Origin: Runella sp. MFBS21
GTDB taxonomy: Bacteria > Bacteroidota > Bacteroidia > Cytophagales > Spirosomataceae
Direction of reading: 5' to 3'
Assembly: GCF_029433105.1 (NCBI RefSeq)
Contig: NZ_JARNTW010000007.1
Location: 186,001 to 250,000 of the forward strand
DNA length: 64,000 bases
The translations under genes and the position numbers were made by a program. Shown here in pieces: positions 1 through 9,123 of the stretch. Numbering within the stretch: position 1 is the stretch's first letter; every line of letters starts with the position of its first letter. The notes beneath the pieces are model-generated. The model had not been told where the DNA came from and ran no database searches. It was given only the letters and a program-made list of their open reading frames with translations.

Positions 1-2
1 AT

Positions 3-1694
3 AACCTTTCGTTTTTCTTTTCTCATCAATTAGGCCATATGTATTGGCGCTATTTCTTGTGGAATTTTGTGGGCCGTGAAAGTGATGAAGAAGGTGCAGG
101 CGGTTTGCGCCCTTGGGAGACTTCTGCTGGGTTGCCTGCCCCAATGGCCAACAATCCCGGACGTGACAATTATTATATGATTCCATTTTTATTGGGTCTT
201 TTGGGTATACTTGGTCAAGCTTTCCGTCGTAAAAATGATTTACTCGTTACGGGGTTACTGTTTATGATGATGGGTATAGCGCTGGTAGTTTACCTCAACT
301 CCCCTCCTGTAGAGCCTCGTGAGCGAGATTATATTTATGTAGGTTCGTTTTACATCTTTGCTTTCTGGATTGGATTAGGAGTAGTATTTATCTATGATTT
401 CTTATCAAAGGTCCTTCCTTCGGCTAGTACGCGTGCAGGTTTGGCTACAGTACTTGGTTTGGCGGCGCCTATCCTGATGGGAGCCAAAGGGTGGGACAAT
501 CACGATAGAAGTAATCGATATCACTCGGTTGATTTTGCCAAAAACCTCTTAAATTCTTGTGCTCCAAACGCCATTTTGTTTACGGGTGGAGATAACGACA
601 CCTTCCCTTTATGGTATGTGCAGGAGGTAGAAGGCTTCCGTACAGATGTACGAGTATGTAACTTAAGTTTATTAGGAACGGATTGGTACATTGGCCAGAT
701 GAAACGTAAAACATATGAGTCTGATCCACTGCCAATTTCGTTGGATTATGCAAATTTTGCCGCTGGCAAAAATGACATTGTACCTTTTTATGAAATGCCT
801 GCTGTAAAAAATGGTATTAATCTTAAAGAGTATATTGCATTGGTAAAACAAAACAATGCCGCGATTCAAGTCCCACTTACCAGCGGCGAAATGACCAGTA
901 TTTTGCCTTCTTCGGTGCTAGTATTGGGGATTAACTCAGATGAAGTGAAGAAAATGAAAATTCTTAAACCTGAGCTAGCTTCGTTTGTAAAAGATACTAT
1001 GCAGTGGACCATGGGTAAGCGTGACCTTTATAAGTCAGATTTAATCATGCTTGATATGATTGCAACTAATGACTGGAAACGCCCGATTTACTTCTCAGGA
1101 ACCCTTACCAACGACAATTACTTGAACCTGAAAGAGTTTATGCAGCTCGAAGGTTATGCGTATCGATTGCTTCCTGTACGTGTACCAGGTGCTACAGATG
1201 GCTATGTCAATACGGATGTAATGGCTAACAACCTCATGAAGAAAACCTTCTGGCGCGAGTTGGATAATCCAAATACATACTACGATGGTACTTACAAAGG
1301 CTCGCCTGCGTTTTCGGCTCGTATTGCTTTTATGAGACTGGTGGATCAGCTCATTCGGGAAGGTAAAAATGACAAAGCCAAAGAAGCCTTGAATTTTATA
1401 TTGGCAAAAATGCCTGATAAGACTATCCCTTATGACCAGATATCGGCAAACTATGTCAATTATCTTTTCATTTTGGGAGAAAACAAAAAAGCGATTGAGA
1501 TTGCGACGGTGATGGGCGCACGTGCCGAAGAAATGTTGAAATACAATGTTCAGCATCATGTAAATAATGATACTAACATTCAGCTTTATATCTTGCAAAC
1601 TATCGCCAATGCGTGTAGGGAAGGTAAGCAAGAAGCAATGGCGAAAAAATACGAAACACTTCTACAGCAGTATATGACTGTGTTGGGGGGATAG
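3..1694 (+). CDS. DUF2723 family membrane protein, C-terminal part (5' truncated by window edge)
   Basis: The frame is already open at the first base of the window, ahead of the first ATG at 39, so this is the 3' part of a longer gene. What remains has about four membrane segments in its first ~160 residues (the hydrophobic runs around PFLLGLLGILG, LLFMMMGIALVVYL, FYIFAFWIGLGVVF and ATVLGLAAPILMG), then a soluble C-terminal domain of about 380 residues. The stretch MYWRYFLWNFVGRESDEEG is typical of DUF2723 proteins, large multi-pass membrane proteins of Bacteroidota that resemble glycosyltransferases. Family members are usually near 1000 residues, so roughly half is missing. The exact substrate is unknown. 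A terminator hairpin follows directly. Confidence 0.85.
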   Translation, partial: NLSFFFSHQLGHMYWRYFLWNFVGRESDEEGAGGLRPWETSAGLPAPMANNPGRDNYYMIPFLLGLLGILGQAFRRKNDLLVTGLLFMMMGIALVVYLNSPPVEPRERDYIYVGSFYIFAFWIGLGVVFIYDFLSKVLPSASTRAGLATVLGLAAPILMGAKGWDNHDRSNRYHSVDFAKNLLNSCAPNAILFTGGDNDTFPLWYVQEVEGFRTDVRVCNLSLLGTDWYIGQMKRKTYESDPLPISLDYANFAAGKNDIVPFYEMPAVKNGINLKEYIALVKQNNAAIQVPLTSGEMTSILPSSVLVLGINSDEVKKMKILKPELASFVKDTMQWTMGKRDLYKSDLIMLDMIATNDWKRPIYFSGTLTNDNYLNLKEFMQLEGYAYRLLPVRVPGATDGYVNTDVMANNLMKKTFWRELDNPNTYYDGTYKGSPAFSARIAFMRLVDQLIREGKNDKAKEALNFILAKMPDKTIPYDQISANYVNYLFILGENKKAIEIATVMGARAEEMLKYNVQHHVNNDTNIQLYILQTIANACREGKQEAMAKKYETLLQQYMTVLGG

Positions 1695-1712
1695 TCTTTC
1701 AGAAAGAAAAAT

Positions 1713-1752
1713 AAAAAAGGGTAGTGAGATTCTCTCGCTACCCTTTTTTTTA
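1713..1752. terminator. Bidirectional rho-independent terminator
   Basis: An A-run, an arm GGGTAGTGAGA, a 3-nt loop, the arm TCTCGCTACCC and a T-run lie between two convergent genes. One G-T wobble is present. It can serve the DUF2723 gene and the DUF423 gene. Confidence 0.85.
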
Positions 1753-1765
1753 TGCACAGCTAAAT

Positions 1766-2149
1766 TTATGATTTCGTAGCCCCCAAGAAAAGCAATAGCC
1801 AGCCTACAATCATCAATGTACCTCCGATAGGAGCCACTGCTCCAAACGCTTTGATACCCGTAAAACAAATGGTATATAAAGCACCCGAAAAAATAATAAC
1901 ACCTCCGAGCGTGGCATAGCCGGCCCAATTGTACCACTTGGCTGCGGACACAGAAGCATTTTGCAGTAAAATGCTAATCAGAATCAAAGCTAAGGCGTGA
2001 TAAAATTGATACTTGACGGCGGTTTCGAAAGTGTCAAATCGTCCTGAAGCTTCGAGTGAAGGCTTGAGCGCATGAGCACCAAAAGCACCAAGAGCGACTC
2101 CTAATAATCCTAAAATAGCGCCTGCTTGAAGAAAAAGTTTATTTGTCAT
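1766..2149 (-). CDS. DUF423 family small membrane protein
   Basis: The protein is about 127 residues, almost entirely hydrophobic, with four predicted membrane helices and the motif LGVALGAFGAHALK near the N-terminus. This matches the DUF423 (YgdD/YwdK-like) family of inner-membrane proteins of unknown function. I chose the ATG at 2149, giving MTNKLFLQAGAILGLLG, because upstream in-frame codons would add 13 non-conserved residues ahead of the first helix. It is convergent with the DUF2723 gene and shares its terminator. Nothing in the neighbourhood indicates a specific role. Confidence 0.85.
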   Translation of the reverse strand: MTNKLFLQAGAILGLLGVALGAFGAHALKPSLEASGRFDTFETAVKYQFYHALALILISILLQNASVSAAKWYNWAGYATLGGVIIFSGALYTICFTGIKAFGAVAPIGGTLMIVGWLLLFLGATKS

Positions 2150-2427
2150 GGTTATGATTGCTTGGTTAAAAACCTTAGAAAAACTCAAAAATAGGCACTT
2201 TCGTCCATACCGTATTAGCCTGAGGTTAGAATAATTTGAGATAGGAAATCATACCTTTAAAAAAGTAACAACAATAATAAAGAGAGATTAGCATGCCCAA
2301 AAAAGGTTTTTAACCTAATTTTGTAAGATTGAAAGTGTCGAAATAAGATAAATGAGGGAAATTCATTTTTCTTTTTTGTCGATTCATTCTAACAAACTTA
2401 CCAAAACTTAGATTTACCCGTTTTAAG

Positions 2428-3477
2428 ATGAGTATTGCTGCGACCATTGCACTTTGGAAACATCGTTATCGGAAATATTCATACATAGCCAAAGAATGTT
2501 TAGGGGCGGTGGGGGAGATAATCCGTTTTTTATTACTTAAAATCTCATTTTTTGGAAAACGTAAGCTGATAGCCATCATCCGCACCGAACATTTTGGTGA
2601 TATTGTAGCGGCTGAGCCGCTTGCTAGACAAATAAGAGAGATTCATCCCAACGACTATGTAGTGTGGATGGTAAAACCCGTATTTAAAGAACTTGTAACG
2701 CACCACCCCGCAGTGGATGAGGCTTGGGCGCAGCCTTCTGTTTTAAGGAGATTGCTGGTATGTAAGTCGGGGGTTTTTGATAAGATTTATAACCTCGAAT
2801 TTTGGCAAAGTAACTTCGATTTGGTCAGTGGGCAAGTGCACAAAAATGAAGTTGCGGCTCAAAAAGATATCACGGTTTTTAATTACTTTGAAAAGGGTAA
2901 TTTGCTCACTATTTTTCAGTTGTGTGCTGATTTGCCAATCCGAGATGATGCTCCTCAGCTCCTAATTTCGAAGGCTGATGAAGCAAAAATAAAATCCCTG
3001 AGACTCCCTCCCAACCTAGTAGTGATTCATTGTAGCTCTAACTATCCCGCCAAAGACTGGTCGGTGGAGAACTGGCAAAAACTGGTAGATTGGTTGATTG
3101 ACGAAAAAGGATACTATGTAGCCCAAATAGGTCTTAAGGCCATAAACATCATCGAAAACCCTAAGTACCTAGATTTATGTGGGAAGTTTACGATTCTACA
3201 AACCGCCGAAATTATTAAGCATGCTGCTTATTTTATTGGGATTGATAGTGGGCCGGCACATTTAGCGAATGCGGTAGGGACGTTTGGAATATTGCTTTTT
3301 GGTAAGCTCAACAATTTTGACCATTATATGCCCTATTCTGGAACGTATCAGAATGGAAAGAATGCTATTATTATTTCAGAGATAAATAAAACTTGTGCTG
3401 AACTTGACTATCAAATAGTACAGACGCAGCTCGAAACATTAATGACCGGAAGTCAGGAAAAAACGCTTAGTATGTAG
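2428..3477 (+). CDS. Glycosyltransferase family 9 (heptosyltransferase-like)
   Basis: This 349-residue protein has the two halves of a GT-B fold of the ADP-heptose:LPS heptosyltransferase type. Visible signatures are IIRTEHFGDIVAAEPLARQI near residue 50 (nucleotide-sugar transferase N-half), VVIHCSSNYPAKDWSVENW in the linker, and FIGIDSGPAHLANAVG near residue 275, the donor-binding loop of GT9. The family transfers heptose or related sugars to lipopolysaccharide or other glycans on the inner face of the inner membrane. A hydrophobic N-terminal stretch (LLLKISFFG) may associate with the membrane. The acceptor cannot be told from sequence. It stands alone, about 100 bp before dnaB on the same strand. 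Confidence 0.85.
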   Translation: MSIAATIALWKHRYRKYSYIAKECLGAVGEIIRFLLLKISFFGKRKLIAIIRTEHFGDIVAAEPLARQIREIHPNDYVVWMVKPVFKELVTHHPAVDEAWAQPSVLRRLLVCKSGVFDKIYNLEFWQSNFDLVSGQVHKNEVAAQKDITVFNYFEKGNLLTIFQLCADLPIRDDAPQLLISKADEAKIKSLRLPPNLVVIHCSSNYPAKDWSVENWQKLVDWLIDEKGYYVAQIGLKAINIIENPKYLDLCGKFTILQTAEIIKHAAYFIGIDSGPAHLANAVGTFGILLFGKLNNFDHYMPYSGTYQNGKNAIIISEINKTCAELDYQIVQTQLETLMTGSQEKTLSM

Positions 3478-3579
3478 TATATTTGTTATCAGGTAGTTAT
3501 CTGCCGTGGTTGATTTTTGTTGTATAAGACACTTTCAGAATCCTAAAAATAGGCGTATCATTGTGGTTGATTTTAACAC

Positions 3580-5208
3580 ATGGAAAACGACAAATCCCAT
3601 AATTTTTTAAGAAAGAATCTTCCTGGAGGTTCGGCTCGCCCCAATTCTAGCAATCGTTGGCTAGAAAATGGAGGAGCTTCTATGGGAAAACTCCCCCCTC
3701 AAGCGATTGATTTGGAAGAGGCAGTTTTGGGGGCATTGATGATTGAAAAAGATGCACTCAACTCAGTTATCGATATTTTGAAGGCTGAGAGTTTTTATAA
3801 AGAATCGCATCAGCGAATATATAATGCTATCATTACGCTTTTTACCAATTCAGAACCCATAGACTTGCTGACCGTCACCAATCAGCTACGGCAGTTGGGT
3901 GAGCTAGAAATGGTAGGTGGAGCGCAGTACGTCACTACCCTGACCACTAAAATCAACTCGGCAGCTAACATCGAATATCACGCACGCGTAGTGGCGCAGT
4001 CGGCCATGAAGCGTGAAATGATTTCGGTAGCTTCCAAAATCTTGCAAGATGCTTTTGAAGATACTACTGATGTCTTTACACTTTTAGATACGGTAGAACA
4101 GTCCCTCTTTAAAATTTCTGAATCTAATATCCGTAAAAACTATGCGGATATGAGCGCTATCATGACGGAAGCTTTGAGAGAATTGGAGCGCCGGCGTGAA
4201 CAAAAAGATGGCTTAACAGGAGTACCTTCTGGATTTACCCAACTCGACCGCCTTACTTCAGGATGGCAACCTACCGAACTTATCATTTTGGCGGCTCGGC
4301 CTGCAATGGGAAAAACGGCCTTTGTCGTTTCTTCTTTGCGCAATGCTGCCGTTGATTTTGGTATGCCGGTGGCAATATTTTCGCTAGAGATGTCGGCGGT
4401 GCAGCTCGTAAATAGGATGATTTCGGCGGAAGCCGAATTGGATAGTGAGAAGCTTAAAAAAGGAAACCTTGCCCCTCATGAATGGACGCAGCTTCATCAG
4501 CGGATCGACCGCTTGATGCGAGCACCTATTTATATTGATGATACGCCAGCTTTATCAATTTTGGAGCTGAGAGCTAAGTGCCGTCGTCTAAAACAACAAC
4601 ACGACATTCAGATGATTGTGATTGATTACTTGCAGCTGATGCAAGGTGACGGTGGTAAAGGTGGAGGAAACCGCGAGCAAGAAATTGCCTCGATTTCGAG
4701 AGCCCTCAAAAATCTCGCAAAAGAACTGAATGTACCCGTTATTGCCCTTTCTCAGCTAAGTCGTGCGGTAGAAACTCGTGGTGGTGACAAGCGTCCTCAA
4801 CTTTCAGATTTGAGGGAGTCGGGCTCCATTGAGCAAGATGCTGATATGGTGGCGTTTTTGTATCGCCCTGAATACTATGGCTTTACACAAGATGATGCTG
4901 GGAATTCAGTGCAGGGCGTGGGCGAAGTGATTATTGCTAAAAACCGAAGCGGCTCGCTAGATACGATTCAATTGAGGTTTATTGGAAAATATACCAAATT
5001 TGCGGATTTGGACGGGTATTATTCTCCAAACCCTTCTACTACACCTAGTGGCGCAAACGCAGCTACCTTTGGAAATGATGCCAAAATGCCTCCCTCTTCT
5101 TCTTTTGACACTTCTCCGCCCGTAGGAGGCACATTCAAAAGTAAAGCTAACGACTTAGGAGGTATGAATTTCCCGCCGCCTAATCCTTCTGAAGAGCCAC
5201 CTTTTTAA
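3580..5208 (+). CDS. dnaB: Replicative DNA helicase DnaB
   Basis: DnaB is the ring-shaped hexameric 5'-3' helicase that unwinds DNA at the replication fork. The protein is 542 residues. It opens with a ~35-residue low-conservation leader, then the primase-binding N-terminal domain (PPQAIDLEEAVLGALMIEKDALN), then the RecA-like motor with Walker A ARPAMGKTAF near residue 240, the Walker-B-like region MIVIDYLQLMQG, and the DnaB signature LSQLSRAVETRG followed by LSDLRESGSIEQDADMVAFL. The C-terminal ~45 residues are Pro/Ser rich and probably disordered. No intein is present. A later start (MGKLPPQ, at 3682) would also give a complete N-domain, so the leader is less certain than the rest. Confidence 0.97.
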   Translation: MENDKSHNFLRKNLPGGSARPNSSNRWLENGGASMGKLPPQAIDLEEAVLGALMIEKDALNSVIDILKAESFYKESHQRIYNAIITLFTNSEPIDLLTVTNQLRQLGELEMVGGAQYVTTLTTKINSAANIEYHARVVAQSAMKREMISVASKILQDAFEDTTDVFTLLDTVEQSLFKISESNIRKNYADMSAIMTEALRELERRREQKDGLTGVPSGFTQLDRLTSGWQPTELIILAARPAMGKTAFVVSSLRNAAVDFGMPVAIFSLEMSAVQLVNRMISAEAELDSEKLKKGNLAPHEWTQLHQRIDRLMRAPIYIDDTPALSILELRAKCRRLKQQHDIQMIVIDYLQLMQGDGGKGGGNREQEIASISRALKNLAKELNVPVIALSQLSRAVETRGGDKRPQLSDLRESGSIEQDADMVAFLYRPEYYGFTQDDAGNSVQGVGEVIIAKNRSGSLDTIQLRFIGKYTKFADLDGYYSPNPSTTPSGANAATFGNDAKMPPSSSFDTSPPVGGTFKSKANDLGGMNFPPPNPSEEPPF

Positions 5209-5389
5209 GAACTATTTGTTCTGAATGTTTTGTGCAAATGATTTGTTTTATAATAGCAAGTCATTTAGGGTCAACTATCATCGCATTAGAACCATGTGTC
5301 TCAACCTCAAAACATTTAACGAATCATTTAGAGAATGGGCTGCTAAGGATGAAGATTCGCAATTTTGGTGGGCTGTTTCTTTACAAGAA

Positions 5390-6175
5390 TCAGTACCAAT
5401 CGAAGGTGTTGCGGACTCCTCTGAAAGACTTCACTTCCATCACCAAAGCACCCACCCAGAGGTCAACCTCCACCTTAATGGGGACTTTGTTGGCGTCGTC
5501 GGAGACCCAAATACGGATTGAGTTTTCGCCCTTGAAAAGCTGATTGTTGGGCATAATGGGCGTTAGTTTAATCGCTTTTATTTTGCCAAACTTCGTTTTT
5601 ACATTGTCTTTTCCTCGGTATTTGACTTTCAGTTTATAAACTTCATTCTCAAAAAAAGTAGGCACATCAATTACATCATTGGGCTGTAATTTATTAAAAT
5701 CTACGGTACGGAGATAAAAATACCCACTGATAGCATCTTGAATATGATCTGGAACATCAAACTTCTTGGTGCCATTTTCGTCAGTGACGGTGGCGTCGTC
5801 GGTGGCATGATTAAAAATCGTCGTTTCTACTTTTCGGTAGTTGTTTTCTCGTATATTCCGATAAAACTTTTGGGATACAATCGCCGAGGTATCCATCCAT
5901 GATTGCCATTCGTCTCTCACTTTGGCAAACCAACTAAATGCCCCTAAAGTGGTACCAACAATATTGATTTTATAACACGGACGCCCATTCACGTACTGTA
6001 TTTGTGGACTTACATCCACTACTGCATCAGCCGCATTGAAAATACCGTAATGAACACGATACTCAAAATGCTCTCCTATACCAAAGCTCGTCTGTGGAAC
6101 ACGCCGGTAAGAGTCTTTGGTGTGAAAGGCTGACAATAACAATACTATGAAGACGATGGCAAAACGTCGTAGCAT
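5390..6175 (-). CDS. DUF3108 domain protein, exported
   Basis: The 261-residue protein starts with a signal peptide (MLRRFAIVFIVLLLSAFHT) and continues as a beta-rich domain: GIGEHFEYRVHYGIFNAADAVVDV, YKINIVGTTLGAFSWFAKVRDEW and GKIKAIKLTPIMPNNQLFKGENS. These are typical of DUF3108, a periplasmic family of unknown biochemical role, structurally related to lipoprotein-carrier-like folds. It ends TFDWY and is read towards dnaB. Two plus-strand frames at 5225-5543 overlap its 3' end and are shadows. The start is a regular ATG at 6175. Confidence 0.85.
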   Translation of the reverse strand: MLRRFAIVFIVLLLSAFHTKDSYRRVPQTSFGIGEHFEYRVHYGIFNAADAVVDVSPQIQYVNGRPCYKINIVGTTLGAFSWFAKVRDEWQSWMDTSAIVSQKFYRNIRENNYRKVETTIFNHATDDATVTDENGTKKFDVPDHIQDAISGYFYLRTVDFNKLQPNDVIDVPTFFENEVYKLKVKYRGKDNVKTKFGKIKAIKLTPIMPNNQLFKGENSIRIWVSDDANKVPIKVEVDLWVGALVMEVKSFRGVRNTFDWY

Positions 6176-6319
6176 ACTTACTTTTTATTTGTTGTCAAGG
6201 CAGTGATTTCGTAATATATACGATTTGTATTCAATATTCTGATGCTTTTAACTTGGCGAAAGTTCTGTTTTTACTTTTAAAAATACAAGAAAAAACGGTC
6301 AGAAGTTCAAATAACTCCC

Positions 6320-7351
6320 TCAAAATGAGGTAGGATACTTTGCTTTTAAATGAGAAAGATATTTTCGAAAGTCTCCTTTAAACTGCGTTTGAAATTCTTT
6401 TTGAAACTGATTTTGTTGGGAATGATACGTTAAATATCCTATGAAAAACGCATTGTTGGGAAGTTTCTTGCCACGCCACGGGTATTTTTTGCCAATTACT
6501 CCTCCCAACAAAGTATCCGAACTGATGACTATGTGCTTGATAGTAGCCATTTTGAGGGTATCTTTTTGGGTGGTGGTCAATGAAGAAGGAAAGTTTTTGT
6601 ACAGACTATCAAGTTGATGGGCTCCTCTTACGATATGCTGGCTTAGGGCGTCGTTATATTGTTTCCTGAATTCATACTTTTCAAGTTGCGGAGAGTCTTT
6701 GCCGTACTTCGCTGTTAGAAATCGTATAGCACCATAATCTCCTACAAAACTTGCCAAATTCTCGTTGAGTTCGAGGTTGTCTTTCACAAATAGCGTACCG
6801 TGGGTCATTTCGTGGATGATAAGATTGGCTAAGCTCCCTTCTCCACGATACAGCATAGAAGATAAAATAGGATCTTTGAAAAAACCCAGCGTACTCCATG
6901 CCGATACTTCATTGATTTGGGTGTCAAATCCTTGGTCGATAAATGCTTTTTCTTCGGCTTGGGCGCGAGCATTATCAAAAAAACCTTTGTAGGCAAAGGT
7001 TCCGATGACGGGAAAACGCCATTCTTTAGGTTTCATTTGAAATCTTTCACAAGCGGTAAGTACCCACAAAATAGGCTTGCCTTTTTGGTCATAAAATGTG
7101 GTATAACTTTCTGAAGAATCTAGCCCTAGAGAGTCGACCGCAAATTTTTTAATTTCACCGATGAGTTGGAGACGTTGTTTGAGAGAGTCGGGTAGGGTAG
7201 GGTCTTGGAGTACTTCCGTGACAGGTTTTGTATTCCACAAAATCTGAATTTGTCCTTTGGCTTGCATATATCCATAGCTGACCAAGTCGCGGTAAAAAAT
7301 ACCAACAGCAATCAGCATTAATAGAATACCTAACAAGATTTTTCGGACCAT
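6320..7351 (-). CDS. Predicted zinc aminopeptidase (PF10023-like)
   Basis: The 343-residue protein has an N-terminal membrane anchor (ILLGILLMLIAVGIFY) and a globular domain with the metal-binding motif NLIIHEMTHGTLFVKDNLELNENLASF. The HExxH pattern plus the downstream NE...ASF glutamate is typical of the putative aminopeptidase family named from PF10023. VLTACERFQMKPKEWRFPVIG and STLGFFKDPILSS also fit that family. It is likely tethered to the inner membrane with the active site in the periplasm. The substrate is unknown. It lies about 50 bp downstream of metX on the same strand, so co-transcription with metX is possible. Confidence 0.8.
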   Translation of the reverse strand: MVRKILLGILLMLIAVGIFYRDLVSYGYMQAKGQIQILWNTKPVTEVLQDPTLPDSLKQRLQLIGEIKKFAVDSLGLDSSESYTTFYDQKGKPILWVLTACERFQMKPKEWRFPVIGTFAYKGFFDNARAQAEEKAFIDQGFDTQINEVSAWSTLGFFKDPILSSMLYRGEGSLANLIIHEMTHGTLFVKDNLELNENLASFVGDYGAIRFLTAKYGKDSPQLEKYEFRKQYNDALSQHIVRGAHQLDSLYKNFPSSLTTTQKDTLKMATIKHIVISSDTLLGGVIGKKYPWRGKKLPNNAFFIGYLTYHSQQNQFQKEFQTQFKGDFRKYLSHLKAKYPTSF

Positions 7352-7399
7352 ATCGGCTGCTAAGTTTCAGAAAAAAGTGTGGCACTTTGCGTCCCTTTT

Positions 7400-8437
7400 T
7401 TATTTAGCTACTTGAACATTTTGTTTCGTTTCCCAAGAGGTTAGAATTTGCTTCAATTGCTTGTATTCAATCAAAAAACCGTCATGCCCATAAAGCGAAT
7501 CAATCTCTTGATATTCGGCATCAGGGATGTGTTTAGCCAAAAACTTTTGTTCGCTAGGTTGGAATAAAATATCTGAGCTAATCCCAATGACAAGCGTATG
7601 GGCTTTGATTTGGGATAAAGCATGTACTACGCTAGGACGGTTGCGGCCTACATTGTGTAAATCCATCATTCTCGATAGGCTCCAATACGAGAAAGCATTG
7701 AAACGATTGGCAAGCTTATCACCTTGGTATTGTTGGTAGGTAGCAGCCCGAAAATTTTCAGTTTGCTCGTTGCTATCTCTGGCTTGGGTAAAATCGTACG
7801 TATCGTAGTTGCGATAGGAAAGCAACGCAATAGAACGAGCGACTTTCATACCTTCTATACCCGCATCTGGGCGTGCTTCTTTCCAAGTAGGGTCGGCTTT
7901 GATAGCCATCCTTTGGGATTCGTTGAAAGCAATGCCCCAAGGTGAGTGCAGTGCATTGGTGGCAATCAGTACAAGATTTTTGATTAAGTCGGGTTTGATA
8001 ATTGCCCATTCGAGGGCTTGTTGTCCGCCCAACGACCCCCCCACAAGTGTATGAATTTGAGTGATTTCCAGTTCTTCCCGAAGTAGTTCAAAGGCGGCGA
8101 TATTGTCACGTATCGAAACCTCAGGAAAAGCCTGAAAATAAGGAGTGCCGGTTTGAGGGTTGATACTCAAGGCATTGGTAGAGCCATAATGTGACCCGAT
8201 GACATTGGCACAGATGATAAACCAATCTTTAGGATCATAATGAAGTCCAGGTCCCACCAGACCATCCCACCAATCGATGGGGTCGGAGCTGCCCGTGAGA
8301 GCATGACAAATCCAGAGTACATTGCTGCTATCGGCATTGCGAGTGCCGTGCGTCGTATAGGCCAATTGAAAGCCTGCCAATTCGCCGCCTAACTCCAAGG
8401 AGAAAGTATAGGGGTATTTGAAAATAGAGAATGCCAA
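7400..8437 (-). CDS. metX: Homoserine O-acetyltransferase MetX (TTG start)
   Basis: MetX acetylates homoserine with acetyl-CoA, the activating step of methionine biosynthesis by direct sulfhydrylation. The protein is an alpha/beta hydrolase of 345 residues with the oxyanion region CHALTGSSDPIDWWDGLVGPG, the nucleophile elbow VGGSLGGQQALEW (Ser135), an acidic residue in VIGISSDILFQP and the catalytic histidine in YGHDGFLIE. No in-frame ATG exists between the preceding in-frame stop (TAA at 8450-8452) and the conserved N-terminus, so the only usable start is TTG at 8437. A five-codon mini-ORF ends one base before it. A SAM-I riboswitch sits about 30 nt upstream, which fits control by S-adenosylmethionine. 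Confidence 0.93.
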   Translation of the reverse strand: MAFSIFKYPYTFSLELGGELAGFQLAYTTHGTRNADSSNVLWICHALTGSSDPIDWWDGLVGPGLHYDPKDWFIICANVIGSHYGSTNALSINPQTGTPYFQAFPEVSIRDNIAAFELLREELEITQIHTLVGGSLGGQQALEWAIIKPDLIKNLVLIATNALHSPWGIAFNESQRMAIKADPTWKEARPDAGIEGMKVARSIALLSYRNYDTYDFTQARDSNEQTENFRAATYQQYQGDKLANRFNAFSYWSLSRMMDLHNVGRNRPSVVHALSQIKAHTLVIGISSDILFQPSEQKFLAKHIPDAEYQEIDSLYGHDGFLIEYKQLKQILTSWETKQNVQVAK

Positions 8438-8438
8438 C

Positions 8439-8456
8439 TTAGAAAAATCTTAACAT
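8439..8456 (-). other. Mini-ORF of five codons between riboswitch and metX
   Basis: Read on the minus strand the bases are ATGTTAAGATTTTTCTAA, then a single G, then the TTG start of metX. It is either a leader peptide that lets ribosomes reinitiate at the TTG, or the true metX start put out of frame by one extra T in the T5 run: deleting one T gives an uninterrupted MLRFSKLAFSIF frame. The sequence alone cannot decide. Confidence 0.4.
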
Positions 8457-8465
8457 GAGTGTTTG

Positions 8466-8586
8466 GATTCATATTCCCTAGTCATTTATAGCTAGGTAGG
8501 AATTAGCACCTTATTTTGTGTATGATAAAACAGGTTGCCAGAGGTTCGCGGAGCCTATTCTCTCCCCTCTTCTTTATAAATCAATC
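8466..8586 (-). promoter_or_regulatory. SAM-I (S-box) riboswitch upstream of metX
   Basis: On the minus strand this non-coding stretch contains, in order, AAGAGGGGAG, AGGCTCCGCGAACCTC, TGGCAACC, a variable spacer, and AAGGTGCTAATTCC followed by a small hairpin. This is the conserved order of S-box SAM-sensing leaders (the GGCAACC and GGTGCTAANTCC blocks are diagnostic). Weak P1 pairing is possible between GATTGAT at the 5' end and ATGAATC at the 3' end. No U-tracted terminator is visible between it and metX, so control at translation initiation is more likely than attenuation. Confidence 0.88.
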
Positions 8587-8736
8587 GCTGTGCGAATGAG
8601 AAGCAACTGACTTGATAATGCAATATTACGGCGCAATGAGCTTAATCCAAAATTATTTCTAAAAAAGTCTATCGGCTAGTCTATGCTTAGGGGGATATTT
8701 GTAAATTTGTAAAGTTAATACTTTGCCCTGTTGGTT

Positions 8737-9057
8737 ATGATTTATAGATTCAAAAAAGAAAATGCTGCTCGCCGCCCTGGAGTAACTACCGTCGGCGAAG
8801 CGATCAATAAAATGCTTGAAAGTTATCGTCTCCGTTCGCAATTTGACGAATCGGCGGTGAAGGTATATTGGGAAAAATTGGTGGGAAAAGAAATATCGAC
8901 CCGTACCAGCGAAATATATGTAAAAGACAAAGTCCTCTTTTTGCGTCTTACTTCGGCTCCTTTGGCCAACGAACTTGTCATTGCTAAACGCAAACTTATC
9001 GATTCACTCAATCGGGAGTTTGGCTATGAACTTATCACTGATATCGTATTTATCTGA
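8737..9057 (+). CDS. DUF721 domain protein
   Basis: This is a 106-residue basic protein with the DUF721 pattern: VGEAINKMLESYRLRSQFDESAVKVYWEKLVGKEISTRT and VLFLRLTSAPLANELVIAKRKLIDSLNREFG. Such proteins often lie near recF or other replication and repair genes and are suspected nucleic-acid binders (DciA-like). In Bacteroidota the short version is widespread and not characterised. I start at the ATG at 8737 rather than the TTG two codons earlier. It is transcribed divergently from metX across the riboswitch region. Confidence 0.8.
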   Translation: MIYRFKKENAARRPGVTTVGEAINKMLESYRLRSQFDESAVKVYWEKLVGKEISTRTSEIYVKDKVLFLRLTSAPLANELVIAKRKLIDSLNREFGYELITDIVFI

Positions 9058-9077
9058 GATTTTACTCTAAAATAGAA

Positions 9078-9123
9078 ATAACGAATTAGGCGAGGCTTCA
9101 TGAAACCTCGCCTAATTCGTTAT
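9078..9123. terminator. Bidirectional terminator, 22-bp arms
   Basis: A near-perfect inverted repeat (ATAACGAATTAGGCGAGG and its complement, one mismatch, 2-nt turn) lies between the convergent DUF721 and GH95 genes. The last bases of the GH95 gene, including its stop codon, are inside the right arm. Confidence 0.85.

Noticed and set aside
1095-1631. 178-codon minus-strand frame
   Set aside because: It is antisense to the DUF2723 C-terminal domain and has no recognisable family.
5225-5543. Two overlapping plus-strand frames after dnaB
   Set aside because: They run into the 3' end of the DUF3108 gene on the opposite strand and have no family motif or plausible start context.
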